Assembly (NCBI GenBank): GCA_021827645.1
Contig: JAKAVA010000111.1
Location: 1-59,190, forward strand
DNA from: Planctomycetota bacterium
Lineage (GTDB): Bacteria; Planctomycetota; Phycisphaerae; WQYP01
Direction of reading: 5' to 3'
DNA length: 59,190 nucleotides
Made by a program: the position numbers and the translations under genes. Of this stretch, positions 1 to 9,603 are shown in pieces (the stretch's first letter is position 1; each line of letters begins with the position of its first letter). Below the pieces are notes generated by a model. That model had not been told where the DNA came from, searched no databases, and saw only the letters and a program-made list of their open reading frames with translations.

Positions 1-238
1 GTCAATTAAAAAAAGAGGGTAGGTCTTCACCACAGGGGTTTTACAGGCCAAAACCGCATTATCGTGCAACCAAGGCCAAAAAAATCTTAAAAATTCCGGA
101 AATCAGACACAAAGTGCGAAAGTCGGGCTAAGCCGGCCTTGGCCAGCCGCTGAAATCATTTTCCAGCGAAGTTTGTCCTCGCTCCGGTTCCCGTTCCGTC
201 CGCGGACACGAAACCCTTGCGCGGCTTGCAGACAACGC

Positions 239-1561
239 TCATACCGCTGACGGCGTGGCGGCCGCGGGGGCGGGCACTGCATCGGGAGCGGCATAGGCGC
301 CGGGTGGATTGAACTTCGCCGCCAATATCGCCCCAACAAGAATAAATGAACACCAGATCACCACATCCGCACAATCGGTGTAATGCCGACCGTTGGGACC
401 GAAGATTCTCGCCAATTCCGATGTGAACGGCATCAGCAGCGCCACCGCCAGCAGCGACCACCACGCTATCTTGCGGCTGCGAAGGGTGGCCAGCGAATCG
501 CAGGCGATCATCCCCACCGCCATGAGTGCAAAAATCAGGGTGACATAATGCGGAACCCATGTCCGTTCCGACGCCCAAAGCATGAACGCACCGATGCACG
601 CAATCTCCAGCGGGTAGCGGCGGCAGTGAAAATCCTTCACCGATCGGCGGGCCCAGATGATTCCGGCGATCGCGATGATCAGAAGAATGACTCGGGCGAT
701 CATGTGGGCCGTGGCAGGGGGAATGGAGGCAATGTTGACATAGTGCAGGACGAGGTGGCCGTGAGAAAACGTTTTCCAGGCCGGCTCATGGGAAAAGAAC
801 CGCAGGACCAGCTCCGGGATCGATTCTCCGTTGGGAAATTTAATGGTGTCGTGCAGGATATACGGTGTGATCATGATATTGGTCCATTGATGCATCCAGA
901 GCATGTTCTGGCCGAAGCCGAAAAATATCCCGGGCACGACAAAAAGCCAAAGCACCCCGCCGATGAAAATGAACGCGGAAAGAATCCAGCGCCGGCGAAA
1001 TAGAAAATAAGCGAGAAATGCCAGCGGCGTGACTTTGATACAGATGGCGGCGGCGACGAAAAGACCGGCGAGGATCTGATTGCGGACTTTGGAGTCCTGG
1101 GCAAACCAGAGCCCCAAAGCCAGCGGCAGCAGCATGAGCAGATTCATCTGCCCTTCCTGCATGTCGCCGATGACGGGAAAAAACCAGCCGGCGATGATCA
1201 GGGCAATGGCAGCGGGTTCAAGCGAACCCCCGGATCTTTTGATGATGGACCACGTGAGGAAAAAGATTGGAATGAAAAAGAAGGGTTTACAGAGAACCCA
1301 GGCGGCTTGAGCGTCAGGACGCGAAAGAAGCGTGAAAGGTGCGACAAAAAGCATGGCAAACGGGGGAAGCGGGAAACGGGCGGATCGGTACGGTTTATGG
1401 TTGTGGATGAATTTTGGGACCACCTTCATGTAGGAATCGAAGGCGTCGATGTGCTTTTGCCGCGTCATTTCATGGGCGACTTTCTGGTGGGCCTGAACGG
1501 CGACGATGATGGTGGCCATCAGGACGACGGCAAGGACAATGGGAGTAACGTATCGCTGCAT
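239..1561 (-). CDS. GT87-type (DUF2029) polytopic membrane glycosyltransferase
   Basis: Predicted 440-residue integral membrane protein with about ten hydrophobic segments and short loops. The N-terminal segment begins MQRYVTPIVLAVVLMATIIV, and the motif FPLPPFAMLFVAPF lies near residue 45. The pattern fits the GT87/DUF2029 family, which uses polyprenyl-phosphate sugars to glycosylate lipids or glycans at the outer face of the inner membrane. The start at 1561 is chosen because the reading frame upstream is Arg/Ser-rich and unlike a membrane protein, and a GAGGTGG stretch lies about 10-13 bases upstream. The C-terminus is Pro/Ala-rich. It points away from the plus-strand polysaccharide operon at 2.9-6.8 kb but may act in the same surface-glycan process (inference). 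Family assignment rests on overall architecture, not on a catalytic motif. Confidence 0.7.
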   Translation of the reverse strand: MQRYVTPIVLAVVLMATIIVAVQAHQKVAHEMTRQKHIDAFDSYMKVVPKFIHNHKPYRSARFPLPPFAMLFVAPFTLLSRPDAQAAWVLCKPFFFIPIFFLTWSIIKRSGGSLEPAAIALIIAGWFFPVIGDMQEGQMNLLMLLPLALGLWFAQDSKVRNQILAGLFVAAAICIKVTPLAFLAYFLFRRRWILSAFIFIGGVLWLFVVPGIFFGFGQNMLWMHQWTNIMITPYILHDTIKFPNGESIPELVLRFFSHEPAWKTFSHGHLVLHYVNIASIPPATAHMIARVILLIIAIAGIIWARRSVKDFHCRRYPLEIACIGAFMLWASERTWVPHYVTLIFALMAVGMIACDSLATLRSRKIAWWSLLAVALLMPFTSELARIFGPNGRHYTDCADVVIWCSFILVGAILAAKFNPPGAYAAPDAVPAPAAATPSAV

Positions 1562-1740
1562 GGATGAACAACCACCTCTTGAAGAAGGAATCCGGCGCAC
1601 AGAAACCAGCAGACGATGATAGGAACTTTGAGCTTGGCGGCAAGTGGGCGTACCAGCAGCGGACGGAATTGCGTGGCATCGGTGTTGAACTTTCCGGAGA
1701 GCCCAAGGGTTGGCTGCGATGGAAAAGGAAAATAAAAAAA

Positions 1741-1767
1741 GGACGGGGATGGTTTGCATCCCCGTCC
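1741..1767 (-). terminator. Rho-independent terminator of the Pro/Tyr-repeat gene
   Basis: A perfect 10-bp stem (ggacggggat at 1741-1750 with atccccgtcc at 1758-1767) encloses a 7-base loop. Read on the minus strand it is followed by a run of seven T (complement of the A run at 1734-1740). It lies about 55 bases past the stop of the gene ending at 1821, so it most likely ends that transcript. Confidence 0.85.
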
Positions 1768-1820
1768 GGATTTTGGGCGTCCGTGCCCGGTTTACTTATC
1801 GCTGCAGAATGGGGTGGTGA

Positions 1821-2366
1821 TCAGTGGTGTCCCCAGCCGCCACGAAATCCATGGCCGCCGTCCCGATCGCCCCAATGCTGGCCGCCTCTACCGCCGTGCC
1901 ATTGATTGAAGCCACGATCACCGTTCCACCGGTTGCCATGCCATCCGCCACGAAAGAACGGGTGGAAGATGGGGTGAAAAGCCGGTCTGAACACGGGCCG
2001 ATAGATGGGCCGGAAGATCGGCTGATAAGCCGGCCGAAACACGGGTGCCGGTGGCGGACAATACGCGGGGGCCGTGTAAACGGGTGCCGGGGTGTAAACG
2101 GGCGGCGCGTAAACCGGGGCTGTATACGCGGGCTGCGGGTAGGCCGGGGCGGGTGCGTAGACCGGTGCCGGCTGGTAATAGACCGGCGGAGGCGTATAAA
2201 CCGGGGCGGACACCACAACGGGCAGGCCAAAATTGAAACCAAATCCCACACGGATAGCGGCGTGGGCGGTTGATCCGATGGCCAAAGCGGATGCGGCTAC
2301 CGCCCCGGCAAGGAGCATTTTGTAGCCGGTGGTTTTGGCTGCGATGGTGGACAGGAGAGCGTTCAT
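1821..2366 (-). CDS. Exported Pro/Tyr-repeat, Gly/His-rich tail protein
   Basis: A 181-residue protein of low complexity. Residues 1-35 form a signal peptide ending in GSTAHA. Residues 45-95 consist of Pro-x-Tyr/Val-Tyr units (PVYTPPPVYYQP-like). Residues 100-145 switch to RPxF/RPIY units, and the tail is rich in Gly, His, Arg and Trp (HGGRGGQHWGDRDGG-like). The start is fixed by GGAGG 8 bases upstream of the ATG at 2366. It appears to be a single-gene unit with its own terminator. Such proteins are often surface or wall components, but I recognise no family and assign no function. The His/Gly tail could bind metal or polyanions (speculation). Confidence 0.75.
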   Translation of the reverse strand: MNALLSTIAAKTTGYKMLLAGAVAASALAIGSTAHAAIRVGFGFNFGLPVVVSAPVYTPPPVYYQPAPVYAPAPAYPQPAYTAPVYAPPVYTPAPVYTAPAYCPPPAPVFRPAYQPIFRPIYRPVFRPAFHPIFHPFFRGGWHGNRWNGDRGFNQWHGGRGGQHWGDRDGGHGFRGGWGHH

Positions 2367-2865
2367 GGTAACCTCCAAAAAATTTGACTGGGCGTGGCGA
2401 TAATCGCATACCCTTTTTGAAGCCCGCCAGCCTGCATAGGCTGATCTGCGAAGCTTCCAATGTGTCAAACGATTCGAGTTAAGAATAGTTGCAAGATGTA
2501 GATTGTTTTCTATACATATAAGTATCAACTGTGGAAACATTCGGTTTTTGCGCGATATTTGGTCGAAACGTGGGAAAAAGCGGAACCAGACCCATATTTT
2601 CGTAAATAAGAATAAGCGATATTGCCGGATTCAGCGGATATTTACCCCCTTGATTCGGATGGCCACGGCGCGGGCAGTTATGCGTTTTTTTGAACTGGAG
2701 TGCATATCCGATTAAACTCCCAAGCTTGCGGCTCGACGGGCAAAGGTTTCCGTAACGCATGATCGGGCGGCAGTTTGCCACTCGGCTGGCGCGGGAACCA
2801 TGACTTGCCGCGAATTTCGACCGCGTCCGGTTGGCTTTAGATATTGGCTTATCTGGGGTGTTTGC
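2367..2865. other. Intergenic region between divergent genes
   Basis: About 500 bases between the minus-strand Pro/Tyr gene and the plus-strand DUF4416 gene. It is more A+T-rich than its surroundings around 2470-2640 and must hold both promoters. I could not assign convincing -35/-10 pairs, and no open frame here has protein-like composition with a ribosome binding site. Confidence 0.5.
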
Positions 2866-3474
2866 ATGGCGATTCCCGGCCCCCACTTACCGGTCTTGAG
2901 ATTCTGCGGGTTACTTGCCGGCAGCACCGATCAACTTGCTGCCGCCCGCCATGAACTTTCTCAGTGGTACGGCCCGATCCATCATGCGACCGAGCCGATC
3001 GAATTTAACTTCACCGAATATTACACACCCGAGATGGGGCCTAAACTGCTGCGGCAATGGGTGCGGTTCAGCACGCTCTTTGCGCCGGATCAACTCGCCC
3101 GGTGCAAGCTCGAGACGAATATGTCTGAAATTCTGCTGGCCCGGCAGTTGGGTTCCGGCGTGCCACGACCCGTGAATATTGATCCGGGGTATGTCACCCG
3201 CAGCAAGGTGGTGCTGGCATCAACCAAGGATCATGGTCACCGCATTTACCTTGAGCAGGGAATTTACGCGGAGGTGACGCTGCACTGGACGGCGGCGGGA
3301 TGGGGATTTTCGTCGTGGACGTATGCGGACCATAAGACCCCCACCGCGATTCAATTCTTCACGCAGAGTCGGCAGTATTATTTCCGCCAGCTGCAGCTGA
3401 CCATGGCGATACCCAATACCGAAAAGTTGGACAGCCCGGCGGCCGCTGAGCCGGATGAAATGAAGGGAAGCTGA
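2866..3474 (+). CDS. DUF4416 family protein
   Basis: A 202-residue protein matching the DUF4416 family by its characteristic run: an N-terminal FCGLLAG strand, FNFTEYYTPEMG near residue 48, NIDPGYV near residue 110, and a late HRIYLEQGIYAEVTL block followed by WTYADHKTP. The biochemical function of the family is unknown to me. The ATG at 2866 is preferred over an upstream in-frame start because the family homology begins just after it. It ends one base before the TTG start of the WecA-like gene, so the two are almost certainly cotranscribed. That suggests a link to surface polysaccharide or undecaprenyl-phosphate metabolism (inference from context only). Confidence 0.8.
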   Translation: MAIPGPHLPVLRFCGLLAGSTDQLAAARHELSQWYGPIHHATEPIEFNFTEYYTPEMGPKLLRQWVRFSTLFAPDQLARCKLETNMSEILLARQLGSGVPRPVNIDPGYVTRSKVVLASTKDHGHRIYLEQGIYAEVTLHWTAAGWGFSSWTYADHKTPTAIQFFTQSRQYYFRQLQLTMAIPNTEKLDSPAAAEPDEMKGS

Positions 3475-3475
3475 A

Positions 3476-4594
3476 TTGATTGAGATCGGCGCACTGGTTC
3501 TGGCGGCAGCCTTTGCGCTGAGCCTCATCGGCACGGCGCTGGTGCGACGGGTGTCCGGCCACCTTGGCCTGATCGACATGCCCGGCCACCGGAAAGTGCA
3601 TGATACGCCGATCGCCCGCAGCGGCGGCATCGCCATTTTCTGGGCCATCGGCCTGCCGATGATCATCGGCTATGCGGGCACGTTTCTCCTGCAGGTGCAT
3701 GGAGTGCGGCATATGCTGCCGCCGTCGATTATTAAATATATCCCCGGCGTGCTCTTTGACCGGCCGCTGATGCTGATCCTGTTTCTTGCGACGCTGGGGA
3801 TCCATCTGCTGGGGCTTCTGGATGACAAGCTGACGCTTTCGGCGGTGCCGAAACTGCTGGGGCAGCTCATTTGTGCGGGTCTGCTGGTGGGCGTGGGGGA
3901 AATGGTTGAACCGGGCGGATTTCGCATCCTGACCATGCTGGATCAGATGGTACCCGGCGGATTCTGGCTCTCGGCTCTGATCAGTGTGCTGTGGATTGTT
4001 CTGCTGACCAACGCCTTTAACTTTATGGACAACATGGACGGGCTCTCGGCGGGCGTGGCGATCATCTGCGCCGCGATGTTCTTGGTGGCGGCCCTGATCC
4101 ACCATCAATATTTTATTGCCGGTCTGCTGCTGCTGTATATCGGTGCGGCCGGCGGATTTTTGGTGTTTAACTTTCCGCCGGCGAGCATCTTCATGGGGGA
4201 CGGGGGAAGCATGGTGCTTGGCTTTTTTCTCGGGGCGCTGACCATCCGCACCACGTTTTACGCCGGCCAGGGGCGATGGTACACGCTGCTGATGCCGCTG
4301 ATTGTCACCGCCATTCCGATTTATGATCTGCTGGTGGTATCGATTGTACGGCTGCGGCGAGGGCGCAGTCCGATGCAGGGGGACACCAACCATTTTTCAC
4401 ATCGGCTCACGCGGCACGGGTTCAGCAAAAAGGGGGCCGTCATGGTGATCTACGCCGCGTCGCTGGCGTGCGGACTCTCCGCCCCCCTGCTGGCCCTGGT
4501 CAGCAGCACCGCTGCGATTCTCGTGGGCCTGCAGACGCTTGCGATTCTGATCATCATCGCGGTGCTGGAGCGGGTGGGAGAACATACCCAATGA
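3476..4594 (+). CDS. WecA/TagO-type undecaprenyl-phosphate HexNAc-1-phosphate transferase
   Basis: A 372-residue polytopic protein of the MraY/WecA superfamily. It transfers a sugar-1-phosphate (often GlcNAc-1-P) from UDP-sugar to undecaprenyl phosphate, the first membrane step of O-antigen or other surface-glycan synthesis. Visible motifs are the Mg-binding loop LLDDKLTLS near residue 115, NAFNFMDNMDGLSAG near residue 180, FMGDGGSMVLGFFLG near residue 240, and the family's His-rich loop HFSHRLTRHGFS near residue 305. About ten transmembrane helices are evident. It starts with TTG at 3476 behind a GAAGGGA ribosome binding site. Its stop overlaps the next start (ATGA), indicating translational coupling with the O-antigen ligase-like gene. 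The exact sugar cannot be told from sequence. Confidence 0.9.
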   Translation: MIEIGALVLAAAFALSLIGTALVRRVSGHLGLIDMPGHRKVHDTPIARSGGIAIFWAIGLPMIIGYAGTFLLQVHGVRHMLPPSIIKYIPGVLFDRPLMLILFLATLGIHLLGLLDDKLTLSAVPKLLGQLICAGLLVGVGEMVEPGGFRILTMLDQMVPGGFWLSALISVLWIVLLTNAFNFMDNMDGLSAGVAIICAAMFLVAALIHHQYFIAGLLLLYIGAAGGFLVFNFPPASIFMGDGGSMVLGFFLGALTIRTTFYAGQGRWYTLLMPLIVTAIPIYDLLVVSIVRLRRGRSPMQGDTNHFSHRLTRHGFSKKGAVMVIYAASLACGLSAPLLALVSSTAAILVGLQTLAILIIIAVLERVGEHTQ

Positions 4595-6768
4595 ACACGT
4601 CAACGCGAACCTATCTGGCCCGTGCCGCCCTGCTGGTGCTTCTGCTGGTGCTCTGCTGCCGAATGACCCTCAACGAGGGGATTGATGACGGATTTATCGG
4701 CACGCTTTCGACGCAGCTCTCCGGCCTGCCGCCAGCGGTGGAAGTGACCTGCGCCGCAGCGATGGTGCTGTTGTGTGCGGGGATCGGACTGTTGGTGGAA
4801 ACACCACGGCGATGGTGGCAATGGGTGTCGCTCTCTGGGATAACCGCCCTGTCGGCTTTGGCGTTTGCCGATTCGATTCCGGCCGCCAACCATTTTGCGG
4901 CGCTGGTGGGGGCGTGTGATTTTTCCATGAATTTGTTTGCCGGCTGGACGATTGCGCTGCTTTGCACCACGCCCAACCGCCGAGCCCTGGCCATCAGTGT
5001 GCTGGCATCTCTCGGGGCGGTGCTGGCGTTCAAGGGGCTGTATCAGCATTACGTTGAAATACCGCAGACGGTGACACAATTCACCCGCCATCCGAACCGC
5101 TGGCTGGCGAATATCGGCATCCGACCGGGCAGTTCGGCGGTACGGCTTTTCATCTCGCGACTCAAGAGCCGGGAAGTTACGGGGTTCGGGTCGGATAATG
5201 ACCAGTTTGGCGAGGCGCTGATTCCGCTGGTTTTGCTGAGTCTGATGCTTTCGCTCGCTTGGTGGTGGTGGTGGCGGAAACCGGCGGCAGACCGAATTGA
5301 AGTGAGCAAAGCGTCCCGGCTTCGCGGCGGGCGGGAATCGGCGGCGGATGCGGCTCAGACCACCATCATCATCGGGTGCGTGTGGAGTGCAGTGGTACTT
5401 GTTGGGTTGGGGCTGGTGTTGTACTTTACGCGCAGCAAAGGTTCAATAGCGGCAACGGGATTGTGCATCAGCGCCATGGTGGTCGGTTTGGCACTCTCGC
5501 CGGAGATCGCACGCCTCCGCTATCGGCTTTTCGCGGGGCTGGTGATGATCGCCGTGGTGGGGGCAGTTGCGCTGATCGCCTGCGGCATTGTGCGCCACGG
5601 CCTGCCGACGAAAGACCTCCTGTTTCGATGGCAATACTGGAACGGCGCGGCGGGGATCATCATTCATCATCTCTGGCACGGCGTGGGGCTTAATAATTTC
5701 GGCTATTACTACACGCGGTACAAATGGCCCAGTGCGCCGGAGGATGTGAAGGATCCGCACAATGTGCTGGTGCGCATCGCCTCGGAACTGGGCGTACCGG
5801 CGGCTATTATTTTCACATTGCTGCTGGGATTGGCGTTTTACCTGATATTCCGTCCGCCAGCCAGGGAACAGGTCGGCAGTCGTACGCCGCCGATCCTGTT
5901 GATTGTCGGCTTTGTCGCCGTCTGGTGGATGTGCGATGATCTGAACCGGATGGTGGGGGCGGGCAAGGCGATACCGTATATTCTGGAACTGTCCATTCTC
6001 TATGCGGCCATTGCGATCATCGCTCTGGCGGTGGTGTGCCAGCTTCTCTCGTGCATGACGCCGGAATATCGGCGAAAGATTGAAATCGCATTGGCCGTCG
6101 GAGCGGGCGGTATGCTGCTGTACGATCAGATCAATCTGGCGCTGGTCACCGGCAGCGTCGCAATGCTGTTCTGGGCGGTATTGGGGATGGCCCAACCGCA
6201 GGATTCTCCGGCTCCCGCGGAAGAGAGCGGCGGGACGGGCGGCAACGGCGGGATAGAGAGGCGGGGGACTGTTGCGGCACGGGCGTGGGGCGGCGGGCTT
6301 GCGGCCGCATCGTTGGCGGTGGCGTTGGGTGTGATTACGCCCATGGTGACCGGCCGGCTCGCCTGGGACACGATGGCCTGGGCGCAGGATTATCGGCTCG
6401 ACATCAGCGGTGGGCGGATGCATCATGCACTGGCCGATGTGAATCATATATTGGCGTATGATCGGCGATCGCAGGCGTGGCTGGAAAGAAAAATAAGTGT
6501 GATGGAGGAGCTGGGTGAAAATCCACGCGCTGTTACCCTGCGGCTGCTGCATCTGAACACCGCCGACGCCCGCGTGCGGATTCCGCTGGCGATGACGCCT
6601 GCAAGCGGCCTGACGCTGCCGGAGCGGATCGCCGAACTGAAACTGGCCGTTCGCCTGAATAATGATCTGCCAAAGAAGGAAGTTACACGCATTTCACCGC
6701 GGCACATCGCCGCCATTGAGGAGATGATTCAGAATCTGGAATCGCAGTTGAAGCGGAAGCCCCGATGA
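4591..6768 (+). CDS. O-antigen ligase/polymerase-like membrane protein (Wzy_C/WaaL family)
   Basis: A 725-residue multi-spanning protein. The diagnostic part is a large periplasmic loop near residues 350-400 with HGVGLNNFGYYYTRYKW and KDPHNVLVRIASELGV, the arrangement seen in O-antigen ligase and polymerase-like proteins, followed by hydrophobic helices. A Gly/Glu-rich hydrophilic linker lies near residue 550. The C-terminal 140 residues are soluble and helical, and may be a TPR-like extension. The start at 4591 overlaps the previous stop by four bases (ATGA). The operon order of phosphotransferase then ligase supports a role in assembling or transferring a lipid-linked glycan. Ligase versus polymerase versus glycoprotein ligase cannot be separated here. 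Confidence 0.82.
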   Translation: MNTSTRTYLARAALLVLLLVLCCRMTLNEGIDDGFIGTLSTQLSGLPPAVEVTCAAAMVLLCAGIGLLVETPRRWWQWVSLSGITALSALAFADSIPAANHFAALVGACDFSMNLFAGWTIALLCTTPNRRALAISVLASLGAVLAFKGLYQHYVEIPQTVTQFTRHPNRWLANIGIRPGSSAVRLFISRLKSREVTGFGSDNDQFGEALIPLVLLSLMLSLAWWWWWRKPAADRIEVSKASRLRGGRESAADAAQTTIIIGCVWSAVVLVGLGLVLYFTRSKGSIAATGLCISAMVVGLALSPEIARLRYRLFAGLVMIAVVGAVALIACGIVRHGLPTKDLLFRWQYWNGAAGIIIHHLWHGVGLNNFGYYYTRYKWPSAPEDVKDPHNVLVRIASELGVPAAIIFTLLLGLAFYLIFRPPAREQVGSRTPPILLIVGFVAVWWMCDDLNRMVGAGKAIPYILELSILYAAIAIIALAVVCQLLSCMTPEYRRKIEIALAVGAGGMLLYDQINLALVTGSVAMLFWAVLGMAQPQDSPAPAEESGGTGGNGGIERRGTVAARAWGGGLAAASLAVALGVITPMVTGRLAWDTMAWAQDYRLDISGGRMHHALADVNHILAYDRRSQAWLERKISVMEELGENPRAVTLRLLHLNTADARVRIPLAMTPASGLTLPERIAELKLAVRLNNDLPKKEVTRISPRHIAAIEEMIQNLESQLKRKPR

Positions 6769-6902
6769 GGGGCGGAAAACAGCGGCGCCAACCTGCAGAC
6801 ATGCGTGGAGGCAGAAAGCGTGAGCGGAATCTTTTTCGATCCACTCGGGCATGATTGGGGACGAATGCCGGATGAGTAAAGGGACGGCGCTGATCGCACG
6901 CT

Positions 6903-9494
6903 TTATGGCCCGAGGATGGAACTCAACGCCTTGAGCGCACGATCAAGCGTATCGGGTTTGATCGGTATCCGCATATAGGATTCGCCGGTCGCGGCGTCCC
7001 GCTCGATGCGGGGGGTAGGTACGGAAGCCGGAGTGGACCGCAGACCCGGCGCATCGGCTGGGCGATCCTGACGCCCCTGCCCGGCCAATTGCTGAAGCAA
7101 ATTAAGGCCGACTTGCAGCAGCGCCTCAAGCTTTTGGTGATGGTCGTGCGCGGCGATCGAGCCGTGGTTTACGGATCCCGCATCGTCGTCTGGCTCAGAG
7201 AGCGCGGCATCACCCTCATCAACAGAAGACTTTGCAGGGGCGCCTTGAGTTGAGGAATCGGATGAAGTGGCGGGATCGGAGGAATCGGCCGCGTGCGGGG
7301 GCTCGGGCGAAGAGACGGCGGCATCGGAGGGTTCGAGATGGTCGCGCTGCAGATCGGTGTTGGCGGTGACTTTCTCGAACGTTTCAATCATCTGCTTGAG
7401 ATTGGATTTGGAGCGCATCACGCTGGTCATCTCTCCGTCGAGTGCGCCGGCAAAGAGAGATTTTTTGAATTTCAATACTGAAAGCATCCCCTCTTCAATG
7501 GTTCCGCGGGAGACAAAATTAACAACACGGACGGGGTGCCGCTGGCCCATGCGGTGGACGCGGCCGATTCGCTGTTCCAGCACAGCGGGGTTCCATGGGA
7601 GGTCCATATTGACGACGATGGACGCGGCATGTTGGAGATTAAGCCCCACGCCGCCGGCGTCGGTGGAGAGAAACAATCGGCAATCGGGATCGTCCCGGAA
7701 TCGGCTCACCTGCGCGCCGCGTTGGTCGCCCGGAACACCGCCATGAAATAATACATACTTCCACGGCCGTTTGCCGAGGCGGCGTTCGATGAGTTCGTGC
7801 ATCCTCAGCCACTGGCTGAAGATGACAACTTTCTGGCCCGGCGTCTCAAGGCATTCGTCCAGCAGGGTGAGAAGTTCATCCGCCTTGGACCCGAAATCCG
7901 TAGCGTGGTCCACCAGCCAGGTGCTGTCGCAGCTCATCCGCATGTTCTGAAGGCCGATCATCAGCTTTCGGCGTTCAATTTCCGTCAGAAACCGGGTTTG
8001 ACGCCACTTGCTTGCGATTCGCGCCACCAGTTCGCGATTCTCTTCGTGCAGTCGTGCCTGCTCGGGGGTCATCGGCACAAAAAACGTTTTGTCGATGCGT
8101 TCTGGAAGTTCCTTGAGCACAGTGTCTTTTTTGCGCCGGAGCAATAGGGGGGCAAGAGTGCGGCCGATGGCGTCGAGATGCTGGTAGCCGAGGACGCGCC
8201 CGGTCTGGTCATCGCGAAGCTGATGCCGATGGAGAAATTGATAGGTGGGGCCGAAGCGGTACATATCGATAAACTGTACGACGGAAAGAAGCTCCTCCAG
8301 GCGGTTTTCAAGCGGTGTGCCGGTAAGCACAATGGCGTAGGTTGATTTGAGTTGCTTTACCGCGCGCGCCGCGAGTGTATTCCAGTTCTTGATCCGCTGA
8401 GCTTCATCGAGGATGACCAAGTCCGGCGACCAGTTGTCGATCAGGTCGAGATCGCGACGAATGACGTCATAATTGGTGATTTTGTAGAAACTCTCGGCCG
8501 CATAGCCGCTCTCTCGACCGGGACGCAGGCCGGTGATCACCTGCGCGGTGCGATTGGAGAATTTTTCCACCTCCAATTTCCACTGGTGTTTGAGTGATGT
8601 CGGGCAAACCACCAGCACCTTGCGAACACCGAGATGGCCGGCCATGATTTCGGCTGCCGCAATAGCCTGTACGGTTTTCCCCAGTCCCATTTCATCCCCG
8701 ATCAGACACCGCCCTGCGCGGGCGGCAAACAAAGCTCCCTGCCGCTGGTAGGGATAGAGCGGGACTTTCAGCAACTTATTGAATGCGGGGCTGTCAATGC
8801 CTCTGGGGAAGGCGGTATCGATAATTTCCTCCCGGCGGCTGGCGTCGTTGACGCTGGCAATAAATTCCAGCGCGTCGGGGTAGAGCCGCAGATCGTGTTC
8901 CAGTCCGGCGGTTTGGGAAATGAACTCGTCGAACCGCGCAAATGCGTCGGGCTTGAGCACTCGCCGGGCGTCGAAATAATCATTCGCCAGGTTGAGCAGC
9001 TTCGGCGGGCAGGTGGGGGCCGGTCGAAAACGAACAGTGCGCTGCGCTCCGTATCGGAGATAGACCGAGGAATAGGGACCCTCGTACCCGCGGGCGAACG
9101 CCTCATCAGCACCCGGTTGCTGATGGAGCCGGTGGAGCACAAATTCGACATGTTTGCAGGTGCCCAACTCATTGGTGGCAAAATCGGGGCATGAGCAGAA
9201 ATTATCACCCGGCAGTCGCCCGCGTATGGCAACGCGATAACTTCGCTTGGTGGCGGGATTGGTGACTTCATAATCTGATAATACTTCGCGGCCGCCGACA
9301 TTGGTCATCTGAAACGGCTGATTGGCGGCAAATTGCCGCCGCAGCATGATCTGCCAATGCTTCAGGGGCATGTCGTCTGGAGCGATATGGGGATGGAGTT
9401 TCGGGGGCTGCTTTTCGCGCCGCTCTTTTTTATTGGCTCCGCGCGCGGAGGTTTTCGCTGGTGCGGATGTTGCCGATGACGTTTTTCCACCCAT
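6903..9494 (-). CDS. SWIM zinc-finger SNF2-family helicase
   Basis: An 863-residue Swi2/Snf2 superfamily ATPase. Near residues 90-125 a SWIM finger is visible (CSCPDF...CKHVEF, a CxC...CxH pattern). The SNF2 ATPase core follows with Walker A GDEMGLGKTVQAIA near residue 265, DEAQRIKNW as motif II, and TGTPLENRLEELLSVVQF as motif III. The C-terminal helicase lobe carries STDAGGVGLNLQHA and QRIGRVHRMGQ near residues 610-650. After that comes a Ser/Asp/Pro-rich low-complexity stretch of about 100 residues, then a short Leu-rich end. The ATG at 9494 is chosen because upstream sequence is not protein-like and GGGGC lies about 8 bases upstream. The protein probably remodels protein-nucleic-acid complexes; the partner is unknown. 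It lies 109 bases past the Sco-like gene on the same strand. Confidence 0.9.
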   Translation of the reverse strand: MGGKTSSATSAPAKTSARGANKKERREKQPPKLHPHIAPDDMPLKHWQIMLRRQFAANQPFQMTNVGGREVLSDYEVTNPATKRSYRVAIRGRLPGDNFCSCPDFATNELGTCKHVEFVLHRLHQQPGADEAFARGYEGPYSSVYLRYGAQRTVRFRPAPTCPPKLLNLANDYFDARRVLKPDAFARFDEFISQTAGLEHDLRLYPDALEFIASVNDASRREEIIDTAFPRGIDSPAFNKLLKVPLYPYQRQGALFAARAGRCLIGDEMGLGKTVQAIAAAEIMAGHLGVRKVLVVCPTSLKHQWKLEVEKFSNRTAQVITGLRPGRESGYAAESFYKITNYDVIRRDLDLIDNWSPDLVILDEAQRIKNWNTLAARAVKQLKSTYAIVLTGTPLENRLEELLSVVQFIDMYRFGPTYQFLHRHQLRDDQTGRVLGYQHLDAIGRTLAPLLLRRKKDTVLKELPERIDKTFFVPMTPEQARLHEENRELVARIASKWRQTRFLTEIERRKLMIGLQNMRMSCDSTWLVDHATDFGSKADELLTLLDECLETPGQKVVIFSQWLRMHELIERRLGKRPWKYVLFHGGVPGDQRGAQVSRFRDDPDCRLFLSTDAGGVGLNLQHAASIVVNMDLPWNPAVLEQRIGRVHRMGQRHPVRVVNFVSRGTIEEGMLSVLKFKKSLFAGALDGEMTSVMRSKSNLKQMIETFEKVTANTDLQRDHLEPSDAAVSSPEPPHAADSSDPATSSDSSTQGAPAKSSVDEGDAALSEPDDDAGSVNHGSIAAHDHHQKLEALLQVGLNLLQQLAGQGRQDRPADAPGLRSTPASVPTPRIERDAATGESYMRIPIKPDTLDRALKALSSILGP

Positions 9495-9603
9495 ATGGAT
9501 GCCCCTATCAGTCGTTGCCCGGCCGGTACCTTGAAGGACGCGATGACGCCGAACATAGCCGATGGAGATATTGGCCTTTGCGCTGCGGAGAGTCAAGGCC
9601 TGA

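Noticed and set aside
1-238. Possible end of a gene or RNA at the left edge
   Set aside because: No frame with protein-like composition and no RNA fold was recognised in these bases.
3359-4393. Long open frame on the minus strand opposite the WecA-like gene
   Set aside because: Composition is His/Gln/Arg-rich with no family resemblance, and it mirrors the codon pattern of the real plus-strand gene.
5443-6552. 369-codon minus-strand frame opposite the O-antigen ligase-like gene
   Set aside because: Same reason: antisense shadow of a well-supported membrane protein.
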